DNA of 20,645 nt. Source: Bdellovibrionales bacterium (GTDB taxonomy: Bacteria; Bdellovibrionota; Bdellovibrionia; Bdellovibrionales; UBA1609). The position numbers and the translations under genes are program-made. The notes beneath the pieces are model-generated. The model was not told the origin of the DNA, did no database searches, and saw only the letters and a program-made list of their open reading frames with translations. Below are positions 8,216 through 15,127 of the stretch, piece by piece (position 1 is the stretch's first letter; each line of letters starts with the position of its first letter). The stretch is from assembly GCA_020435185.1 (NCBI GenBank), contig JAGRAA010000013.1:1-20645 (forward strand), given 5' to 3'.

Positions 8216-9369
8216 CAAAAAGCCTTCTCAATAACGGCCTTTAAATCAGCTTCAGAAACAGGAATCATATTGGTTTGATGGGATACATCTAAAAAGGCCT
8301 TGTATCCTAAAATTTCAAACTGATCATCTCGGACATTGTGATGTCTCAATCCAAATTTAATCCCTAAACTCTCAAAGTACACTTTACAAGTTTGCGCCAA
8401 AGTCTCTTTTGTTATCAGCCCACACTCATGAAAAAGATCTTTTACTTTTTTAATACGCCCTCTTTGATCTGCATTTAAATCTTTATTTTCTAAAAACTCT
8501 ACACAATAAGGAAGCATCAAAGCATTAGCCAAACCATGATGAAGACCACACTCACTACTTAACGGATGAGCTATGGCATGAATCATACCCAACCCTTTTT
8601 GAAAGGCGGTGGCCCCCATACTAGCTGCCATAAGCATCTTTCCGCGAGCCTCATAATCCTCCCCTTTTTTATAAACTTGAGTTAAGTTTTGTAACACTAG
8701 CCTCATCCCCTCAAAGGCGATTCCATCGGCCATAGGATGAAACCCAGGCGCAAAATAAGCTTCTAAACAATGGGTAAAGGCATCGAGACCTGTTGCAGCA
8801 GTCACCTGAGCAGGAAGACCTGTTGTAAGCTCGGGAGCCAAGACCGCCATTTCCGGCATAAGCTTAGGGTGAAAAATAATTGTCTTTAACCCCGTTTCAT
8901 CCACTGTAATCACACCGGCTCGACCCACTTCACTCCCTGTCCCGGCTGTGGTGGGAATCGCCACATTAGGAGGAATTTTGCTTCCGTCCATTAAGGCATC
9001 TCCTCCTTTTGCATCATCAAATTGAGCTAACGGCCCCTCTTGTGATGCTCTTACAGCTATAACCTTAGCTACATCCATTGGGCTTCCACCACCAAAACCA
9101 ATTAATAGATCACATTGATTTTTTAAAAAAGCTTCCGCTCCCAAATTTACATCTTGCTCAATAGGATTAGAATGAACTTCACTAAAAACAACGGGGGACA
9201 ATCCGTGTTGAACTAGCAACTCTTCAAAAGGCTTAACAATTCCTAATTCTAATAAAATTTTATCTGTCACAATCAATGGCCTTTTATACTTCAATGAAAT
9301 TCTCTTTGCCGCTTCTTGTAAAGCTCCCTCACCAAACAATATTGTGGTTGGATAATTGTATTGCTTCAT
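8215..9369 (-). CDS. Iron-containing (class III) alcohol dehydrogenase
   Basis: A 384-residue NAD(P)-dependent alcohol dehydrogenase of the iron-activated family. The N-terminal domain has the nucleotide-binding GFGGGSPMDVAKV (about residues 91-103) and IPTTAGTGSEV (about 138-148). The metal site is formed by GLDAFTHCLEAY (Asp196, His200), GMIHAIAHP (His264 or the His four residues later) and HHGLANALMLP (His278). All expected ligands are present. Within the operon the likely role is oxidation of a gamma-glutamylated amino alcohol to its aldehyde, which the aldehyde dehydrogenase of the first gene would take further; the reverse reaction cannot be excluded. An in-frame TTG at 9390 gives seven more residues, but the ATG at 9369 starts the conserved MKQYNYPTTILFG and lies 12 bases after AAGGA, so it is preferred. 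The stop TGA overlaps the next start. Confidence 0.9.
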   Translation of the reverse strand: MKQYNYPTTILFGEGALQEAAKRISLKYKRPLIVTDKILLELGIVKPFEELLVQHGLSPVVFSEVHSNPIEQDVNLGAEAFLKNQCDLLIGFGGGSPMDVAKVIAVRASQEGPLAQFDDAKGGDALMDGSKIPPNVAIPTTAGTGSEVGRAGVITVDETGLKTIIFHPKLMPEMAVLAPELTTGLPAQVTAATGLDAFTHCLEAYFAPGFHPMADGIAFEGMRLVLQNLTQVYKKGEDYEARGKMLMAASMGATAFQKGLGMIHAIAHPLSSECGLHHGLANALMLPYCVEFLENKDLNADQRGRIKKVKDLFHECGLITKETLAQTCKVYFESLGIKFGLRHHNVRDDQFEILGYKAFLDVSHQTNMIPVSEADLKAVIEKAF

Positions 9370-9446
9370 ATGGTTTTGCTTTCCTTTCAACGTAAACGTG
9401 TCGTTCGTCTAAAATTTTGATTCCCCTCTATAAAACAAAGAGCAGG

Positions 9447-10814
9447 CTATATTAATTCAAAATATCTCTCTAACTGCCAATCTGTAATTGCCTTTTCATG
9501 CTCTCGCACTTCCCACATTCGAGAACTCACAAAGTGTTCTACAAATTCATCACCTAATAATTCTTTAGCTAAAGGAAATCGTTTTAAATTAGCCACTGAA
9601 TCTCTTAAATTACTCGGAAATTGTTTTTCGTCAGGCATCATGTCTTGCACTTCGTAAGCATTGCCATGAAGAGCATCATCTAACTCTAGCTTTTGCTCTA
9701 TACCCAACAGTCCCGCACCCACAACCGCCGCCGCCGCCAAATAAGGATTGGCATCGGCGGAACCCACTCGATACTCAATCCTCTGACTTTTTTCATTGCC
9801 TGGAATCACTCTCAAAGCTGTTGTTCGGTTCTCTACTCCCCAAGTCATTGCCGTGGGAGCCCAAAATCCTTTAACGAGACGAGTATAGGAGTTAATGGTA
9901 GGAGAAGTTAAGGCCAACATCGGTTGAAGATACTTCATCTGCCCGGCCACGTAGTGCTTCATCAGATCACTCATCCTATATTTGTTGGATCCATTAAAAA
10001 ACAAAGGTTTTTGCGATTCTAAATCATAGAGAGATTGATGAATATGACCACTCTGCCCCGGGTATTTTAAATTCCAGCGAGCCATAAAGGTAGCCATCAA
10101 TCCTCTTTGTTGAAAAAACACTTTCGCAAAGGTTTTAAACAACACGGCTTTATCAGCAGACTCTAAGGCCTCATCATACTTTATGGCCGCTTCCCATACG
10201 CCTGGACCAGATTCACAATGAAGACCTTCAATGGGTATATTAAACTCTCTACAATAGTTCAGAAACTCATTAAATAGGTCTCCATAGGTTGAGTTCCTTA
10301 AAATAGAATAGCCACACATCCCAGGAGTAAAAGGTTCTAAATTTTGATAATGCTTTTCTCTGACACTTTGAGGAGTTTCGTTAAACAGAAAAAACTCATA
10401 TTCAAAACTTAAGTTTACTCCAAAACCCATCTGCTCTGCCTTATTGAGCACTCTTTTAAAAGCATTTCTAGGACACACAGGATGCATCGACTGACCATCA
10501 TTGGCTACAAAATCCGCCAAATAAAAAGGAACATTCTCGCCCGGGATCATTCTTTCGGAATTTAAATCAATTTTATACAAGGCATCTGGATAGGCTGTAT
10601 GCCAACCAGTAAATTCAGCGTTATCATAGAGCGAATCATGAATATCCCAACCAAAGACACAGTCACAAAACCCACCTAAGCCATTGACCATGGATTCGAA
10701 CTTTTCAAGAGAAATATACTTTCCTCTTAGAAGGCCATCTATATCGACGATCGCCAATTTAACTTGGTGAATGTCTTTCGCTCGATACTCTTCGATTTTT
10801 TGCTTAATATCCAT
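9447..10814 (-). CDS. Glutamine synthetase-like gamma-glutamyl-amine ligase
   Basis: A 455-residue protein of the glutamine synthetase fold, of the catabolic GS-like group that ligates glutamate to amines at the cost of ATP (PuuA, IpuC, GlnA4 are known members). Residues about 15-100 form the N-terminal beta-grasp (VKLAIVDIDGLLRGKYIS). The catalytic domain shows metal-binding glutamates in SFEYEFFLF (Glu138, Glu140), HCESGPGVWEAAI (Glu201, Glu208), SGHIHQSL (His257 area), ATP and glutamate-binding NSYTRLVKGFWAP, ENRTTALRVIP (Arg330, Arg335) and RIEYRVGSADANPYLA (Glu347, Arg349). It lacks the C-terminal adenylylation-loop Tyr motif (NLYDLP) of GlnA, which supports an amine rather than ammonia substrate. 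The ribosome site AGGAAGG overlaps the TAG stop of the upstream aldehyde dehydrogenase gene, ten bases away. The amine cannot be told from sequence; an amino alcohol is favoured because of the neighbouring alcohol dehydrogenase. Confidence 0.9.
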   Translation of the reverse strand: MDIKQKIEEYRAKDIHQVKLAIVDIDGLLRGKYISLEKFESMVNGLGGFCDCVFGWDIHDSLYDNAEFTGWHTAYPDALYKIDLNSERMIPGENVPFYLADFVANDGQSMHPVCPRNAFKRVLNKAEQMGFGVNLSFEYEFFLFNETPQSVREKHYQNLEPFTPGMCGYSILRNSTYGDLFNEFLNYCREFNIPIEGLHCESGPGVWEAAIKYDEALESADKAVLFKTFAKVFFQQRGLMATFMARWNLKYPGQSGHIHQSLYDLESQKPLFFNGSNKYRMSDLMKHYVAGQMKYLQPMLALTSPTINSYTRLVKGFWAPTAMTWGVENRTTALRVIPGNEKSQRIEYRVGSADANPYLAAAAVVGAGLLGIEQKLELDDALHGNAYEVQDMMPDEKQFPSNLRDSVANLKRFPLAKELLGDEFVEHFVSSRMWEVREHEKAITDWQLERYFELI

Positions 10815-10824
10815 GGCAACCTTC

Positions 10825-12201
10825 CTATTTCTTAAAGTGAATAGATTTTCTTCTCGTCACTCCATAAAAACTATATTTTGACAATCCAGAACCAACCCCA
10901 CTGTTTTTTACTCCGGTCCAAGGCAATGCTGGATCAAGGTAGTCACAACGATTCATAAATACGGTTCCTGTTTCGGCTTGTTCACTAAATTTTTTTGCTA
11001 ACTCTTGATCTTGAGTAAAGATGGCACAGGTCAATCCATAATCTGAATCATTAATAAAGGTAAAGGCCTCTTCATCCCCTTTTACTTTTATAATGGGCAA
11101 GATTGGTCCAAAGTTTTCTTCTTTCACAATATCCATCGTATGATCTACATCCACCAAAAGAGTAGGTTGCAAGAAACGACCCTGTTGTATAATTTCGTCT
11201 TTTCCTCCAAATAAAACCTTAGCCCCCTTTGAAGTGGCTTCTTGAATTTGCTCTAACATAAAATCAATCGAGTGAGCATGGGCAACAGGTCCTAAATTTG
11301 TAGTCTCTTGCAATGGATCTCCTAGCCTGTATTGTTTTACTAGCTCAAGAGCTTCATTTAAAAAGTCATCATAAACTTTTTCATGAACATAAACTCTTTC
11401 TATTCCGCAACAAGATTGCCCAGAGTTAAACATGGCGCCATCAACTATTGTAGCAGCAGCATTTTTTATATCCGCATCCGCCGCCACATAAGCTCCATCT
11501 TTTCCGCCCAATTCTAATTGAGGCATCATAAATTTCTTTGCAGCATGCTTTAATATTTCTCTCCCTCCTTTTACAGAACCTGTAAATATGAGGTGATGAA
11601 TGGGAAGATCTTCAATAATCTTTCCTGTGGTTTCATGACCAACAACAATACTCTGTAAAAGAGGTGAATGATCACCGAGTTGACTAAGAGCCTTCTCAAA
11701 ATGTTGTCCAATGGCAGGTGTAGTACTGGAGTGCTTAAGAATCACTGCATTCCCAGCCAACAGGGCGGGAATCACTCCGTTAATGGTAATAAGAAGAGGA
11801 TAGTTCCAAGCAGAAATAATAAAGATTACTCCTAACGGTACATGTTGAATCGCTCGATAAAAGTTCTCGCTATCTTCTATAACATCGTCAGCCAAAGTTT
11901 TTTCTGCAATAGAGCAAAGATAATTAGCTCGATCTAATAAGCCTGAAATCTCGCCCTTCGCTTGACTAAAAGGCCTACCCATCTGCAAACTGATATCTCT
12001 TGCAATGTCTTCTCTGTGATCTTCAAAATAACTCAAGGCCTTTTGCACAAGGTTCACTCGCTCAGTTAAACTCACCTTAGACCACGTTTTCTGCGCCTGT
12101 TGAGATAAAAGAATTCTCTCTCGCACTTGCTCTAAGTTTTGAACAGGATAGGTGTTTACGATATTTCCACTAAAGGGGTTTTTTACTTCTATATTTTCCA
12201 T
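10825..12201 (-). CDS. NAD(P)-dependent aldehyde dehydrogenase
   Basis: A 458-residue aldehyde dehydrogenase superfamily enzyme, first gene of the four-gene operon. All catalytic features are present: WNYP with Asn133, cofactor-binding KHSS (Lys156), FTGSVKGGREIL (about 206-217), LELGGKD (general base Glu230) and FNSGQSCCGIERV with nucleophile Cys264; the C-terminal EENFGPILP and NRCDYLDPALPWTGVKNSGVGSGLS are also family-typical. In the operon it would oxidise a gamma-glutamyl-amino aldehyde to the acid, the step done by PuuC in putrescine breakdown. At 458 residues it is slightly short for the superfamily (about 480-500), like the YneI/GabD-short group. The ATG at 12201 has no obvious Shine-Dalgarno, but a perfect inverted repeat lies five bases upstream, so the start region itself may be under control. 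Confidence 0.92.
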   Translation of the reverse strand: MENIEVKNPFSGNIVNTYPVQNLEQVRERILLSQQAQKTWSKVSLTERVNLVQKALSYFEDHREDIARDISLQMGRPFSQAKGEISGLLDRANYLCSIAEKTLADDVIEDSENFYRAIQHVPLGVIFIISAWNYPLLITINGVIPALLAGNAVILKHSSTTPAIGQHFEKALSQLGDHSPLLQSIVVGHETTGKIIEDLPIHHLIFTGSVKGGREILKHAAKKFMMPQLELGGKDGAYVAADADIKNAAATIVDGAMFNSGQSCCGIERVYVHEKVYDDFLNEALELVKQYRLGDPLQETTNLGPVAHAHSIDFMLEQIQEATSKGAKVLFGGKDEIIQQGRFLQPTLLVDVDHTMDIVKEENFGPILPIIKVKGDEEAFTFINDSDYGLTCAIFTQDQELAKKFSEQAETGTVFMNRCDYLDPALPWTGVKNSGVGSGLSKYSFYGVTRRKSIHFKK

Positions 12202-12206
12202 ATAGG

Positions 12207-12227
12207 CAGTTTAAAGTTTTTAAACTG
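12207..12227. promoter_or_regulatory. Perfect inverted repeat just before the aldehyde dehydrogenase start: candidate operator
   Basis: Two nine-base arms, CAGTTTAAA (12207-12215) and TTTAAACTG (12219-12227), are perfect reverse complements around a three-base centre. The element ends five bases upstream of the ATG that opens the four-gene operon. The tiny centre argues for a dimeric DNA-binding regulator rather than an RNA hairpin. The place, where a repressor would block the promoter or the ribosome site, fits negative control of a catabolic operon. No regulator gene is visible next to it. Confidence 0.5.
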
Positions 12228-12294
12228 AAAAACCAAATAAAGACTTTTTAAGAGAAGCTTTTTGCAAAAAATCCCAAAGCGCCCACAGCGCGTC

Positions 12295-12337
12295 AAAAAA
12301 CTCCTGAGAATATACAACTATACACAAACTCTCGGAG
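12295..12337 (-). terminator. Rho-independent terminator of the ribonucleotide reductase gene
   Basis: Eleven bases past the reductase stop, the minus strand reads CTCCGAGAG (12337-12329), an 18-base loop region, then TTCTCAGGAG (12310-12301) and six Ts (12300-12295). The arms pair over nine positions with one bulged A and one closing G-T. A second GC-rich hairpin (GCGC / GCGC around 12279-12292) with another T tract follows, so this may be a tandem terminator that separates the reductase from the operon below. Confidence 0.7.
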
Positions 12338-12348
12338 CATTTTCTACT

Positions 12349-14961
12349 CTATTCACATTTACTGCTGCCACAATCTAAACAGACAAAGCAGCCTTCTTGA
12401 AGCTTAATATTACTGCTGTCGCAGTCACTGCATTTAAAGCCAGAGATATTTTTTACATAAAGCTTTAATGTACGCGCGATGGCCTTTGAGAACGAGGTGA
12501 TAATACCTTCACTTTTGATAAGCTGAGATACAATAAACTCTATGTTTGCACCATGCCTAAGTGCTGTAGAAATCATTCTCGTCAAAGCCTCTTGTTCATC
12601 AGATTCAAAAAAGTTTCGAATATCAGTAAGGAGCCAACCATCTTCTGTCTCTAAATGATAAACACGAGACTTTTCTTTAATAAGTTTTCCTTTTTTAAGT
12701 TTTGTCGGCAAATGTAGTCGACTCTGCTTCATGGCAAACACTTCATAAGGGTCGTTCTTAAGGAGCCCCACAATAACCACCCATTTTTCTCCTTTTGTAG
12801 TCAAATGGTGAATGTCGCATTCTAGCTCTTGAGGGCGAGGAGCAGCCTTGGTATGAGGAATCCCCTCGGCAACCTCTGACGTACTAGCTGCAGACAAGAC
12901 CGCCGTCATTGTTCCTTCACGATAAGAAGTACACCCTTTTATAGTTCCTGTCTCATACACCTCTCTATAAAGTCTTTTGAAGTCCTCATAGGGATAAGAT
13001 TTAGGAATGTTCACAGTTTTTGACATAGCCGAATCTATATATTTAGAAAATACTCCCATTGTTTTCACATGATCATCAATATTTAGATCAAATGTAGTCG
13101 CTGCCCAATCAGCCTTTGGATTCCACGACTTTTGAGTCTCATGATAACGAACAGCATAATCTCTCACACGAGATTCCTTTAAAAGCCCTCTGTGGGAATC
13201 CATCTTCCAAACCTCGTTATTAAAGCGAGTCACTAATATTTTTTCATCCCCTTCACTTTTCCATTCCCATTTCTGCTCCCCTTCTATATCGAAGGTTTTA
13301 TTTCCCCAATCGATATTCTTGGGAACCTCTAAGCCATCTGGAGCTGATGGTTGAATAGATGTTCTAATATAATCGGCCATAAACAAGGGCTCTAACCCTC
13401 CCGATACATTGTTTGCAAAAACAGAACTATTTCCTGTGGGTTGAATAGATAATAAGTGGCTATTTCTGACTCCGTATTTTTTAATCTTATCGATAGTGTT
13501 AGGCTTTAACCCTTTAATGAAATTTCCAGCTAAGTATTTTTCTTCGTTATAAGCCGGAAAAGCACCTTTCTCTTTAGCGATTTCAGCAGATGCTGAATAA
13601 GCTTCGTTCATAATAAAATTGCACAACTCCTCAGTTCTTTCTATGGCCTGCTGAGAACCATATCGAATCTTTAACATCATCAACGCCGATCCGTACCCCA
13701 AAACACCTAAACCTATTCTTCTTTTATTCAGCAAGTTCTCTTTTTGTTCTGGCAACGGAACTAATGATTTATCATTGACGTTGTCCATAAACCGAATAGC
13801 CGTCGGTATTATTTCTCTTAATTTTTTATAATCCCAAGTGTTGTTCTCTATATCCACAAATTGGGTCAAATTAAGAGATCCCAGCAGGCAGCACCCCCCT
13901 ATAGGTAAAACTTGCTCACCACAAGGGTTAGTCGCGTTGATGTACTCTTCGTAGTATAAGTTGTTTAATTTATTTATGGTGTCTACAAAGAGAACTCCTG
14001 GTTCATTTCTATTATACGTCGACTTCATGATTAGATCCCAAAGCTGGTTTGCATTTTCAAACCGCTTATAAACCTTTACTTTAAAGCCCTTTTCCTTCCA
14101 GGACTGAAGATTTCCATCCCAATATTTATCATATTCTTCTTTAAAGTTTTCATGGTCAGGAAACTCCAGCTTCCATTCTTTTCCGTTTTTAACCGCATCC
14201 ATAAACTCATCTGATATAAGCACAGACATGTTAAATTTTGTCAGCCGTCCCGGAGTTTGTTTTGCTGTAATATACTCTTCAATGTCAGGATGGAATACAG
14301 ACATGGTCACCATTTGGGCCCCTTTTCTGATCTTCACCTTCCCTTTTTTATCGTCCGTTTTCTTTTTCCCACTCCCTGCCGTTATAACTGCACTCTGGGT
14401 GTCCCACATCTCCAACAGTTTAACTGCTCCCGGAGACTCACTCCCAATACCATTTACAAAAGCTCCTCTTGGCCTCAACACATCAACACAAAAGCCATAA
14501 CCACCTTCTGACTTTAAAATCAAAGCTTGACGTTTAAGCTCATCCATTATGCTTTCCATGGAATCCTGTTTTTCACCCCTAAACCCACTCACAAAACAGT
14601 TAATGTAAGTTGTTCCGTTCAAGCCCGTACCGGCATTTGAGGTGATCCGACCACCAGGAACAAACTTGAAATCTTCTAAAATATCTAAGAATTTTTCAGT
14701 CCAGAACAGCCTCCAATGTGGCGCCTCAACAGAGGCTAAATCCTTAGCCATAGCCAAGTGTCTATCGTTGACATCTTTCTCACCAGCGTACTTATAAGTC
14801 ATGTTAAACACTTCTTCAGAAAATTCATCCGTAAAGACGGTGTTTCTCTTAAAAACCTGTAGTAATTCAGATTCTGACGTTGAGGTATTCTTCTGCGCAG
14901 CTTTTATTTGGGTATTTGATTTTTTATTTGATTCGATATTTGAGTTCATATCTAATTCCAT
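12349..14961 (-). CDS. nrdJ: Class II (adenosylcobalamin-dependent) ribonucleotide reductase
   Basis: An approximately 870-residue reductase that makes deoxynucleotides from ribonucleotides using a cobalamin-generated thiyl radical, so it needs neither oxygen nor a separate radical subunit. Visible features (numbering from the in-frame ATG two codons upstream): the first redox cysteine in TYINCFVSG (Cys124), GGYGFCVDVLRPRG, the active-site loop ATNPCGEQ (Cys349, Glu351) followed by GCCLLGSLNLTQF, which supplies the radical and partner cysteines, and SIQPTGNSSVF. After about 700 residues there is a domain with IPHTKAAPRPQEL typical of the NrdJ C-terminal (TSCPD) part, and the protein ends in a zinc-ribbon-like Cys cluster (KCSDC...CFVCLDCGSSKC). 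The start at 14961 is preferred over 14967 because AGAGG lies six bases before the former and touches the latter. The gene stands alone between two terminator or repeat regions. Confidence 0.9.
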   Translation of the reverse strand: MELDMNSNIESNKKSNTQIKAAQKNTSTSESELLQVFKRNTVFTDEFSEEVFNMTYKYAGEKDVNDRHLAMAKDLASVEAPHWRLFWTEKFLDILEDFKFVPGGRITSNAGTGLNGTTYINCFVSGFRGEKQDSMESIMDELKRQALILKSEGGYGFCVDVLRPRGAFVNGIGSESPGAVKLLEMWDTQSAVITAGSGKKKTDDKKGKVKIRKGAQMVTMSVFHPDIEEYITAKQTPGRLTKFNMSVLISDEFMDAVKNGKEWKLEFPDHENFKEEYDKYWDGNLQSWKEKGFKVKVYKRFENANQLWDLIMKSTYNRNEPGVLFVDTINKLNNLYYEEYINATNPCGEQVLPIGGCCLLGSLNLTQFVDIENNTWDYKKLREIIPTAIRFMDNVNDKSLVPLPEQKENLLNKRRIGLGVLGYGSALMMLKIRYGSQQAIERTEELCNFIMNEAYSASAEIAKEKGAFPAYNEEKYLAGNFIKGLKPNTIDKIKKYGVRNSHLLSIQPTGNSSVFANNVSGGLEPLFMADYIRTSIQPSAPDGLEVPKNIDWGNKTFDIEGEQKWEWKSEGDEKILVTRFNNEVWKMDSHRGLLKESRVRDYAVRYHETQKSWNPKADWAATTFDLNIDDHVKTMGVFSKYIDSAMSKTVNIPKSYPYEDFKRLYREVYETGTIKGCTSYREGTMTAVLSAASTSEVAEGIPHTKAAPRPQELECDIHHLTTKGEKWVVIVGLLKNDPYEVFAMKQSRLHLPTKLKKGKLIKEKSRVYHLETEDGWLLTDIRNFFESDEQEALTRMISTALRHGANIEFIVSQLIKSEGIITSFSKAIARTLKLYVKNISGFKCSDCDSSNIKLQEGCFVCLDCGSSKCE

Positions 14962-15101
14962 GATCATCCTCTACGAGTTATTATTGCATTTAAACTTTCT
15001 TAAAATTTACTAAAATCACCCAAACCTACAACAGTTTTTAAAGTTTTTTTTAAATTTAAAGCCTCTTTTATCTAACCACCTGAAGCCCCTCATGAATTTT
15101 A

Positions 15102-15123
15102 ATCACAAACTTTTAATTGTGAT
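15102..15123. repeat. Inverted repeat between decarboxylase stop and reductase start
   Basis: ATCACAA (15102-15108) and TTGTGAT (15117-15123) are perfect arms around eight bases. It lies five bases past the decarboxylase stop and about 140 bases upstream of the reductase start. As an RNA hairpin on the minus strand it is followed by TAAAATT, a poor T tract, so a weak terminator or a protein-binding site for reductase control are both open. It does not match the NrdR box well. Confidence 0.4.
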
Positions 15124-15127
15124 GACT

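Noticed and set aside
9447..10814. Housekeeping glutamine synthetase GlnA
   Set aside because: The adenylylation-loop tyrosine motif is missing and the gene sits in a catabolic operon with dehydrogenases and a gamma-glutamyl hydrolase.
15102..15123. Inverted repeat as a strong rho-independent terminator
   Set aside because: The tail after the hairpin is TAAAATT rather than a run of Ts, and the stem is AT-rich; kept only as a repeat.
15102..15123. CRP-type binding site
   Set aside because: The half sites are in the opposite orientation (TCACA left, TGTGA right) to the CRP consensus, and spacing is wrong.
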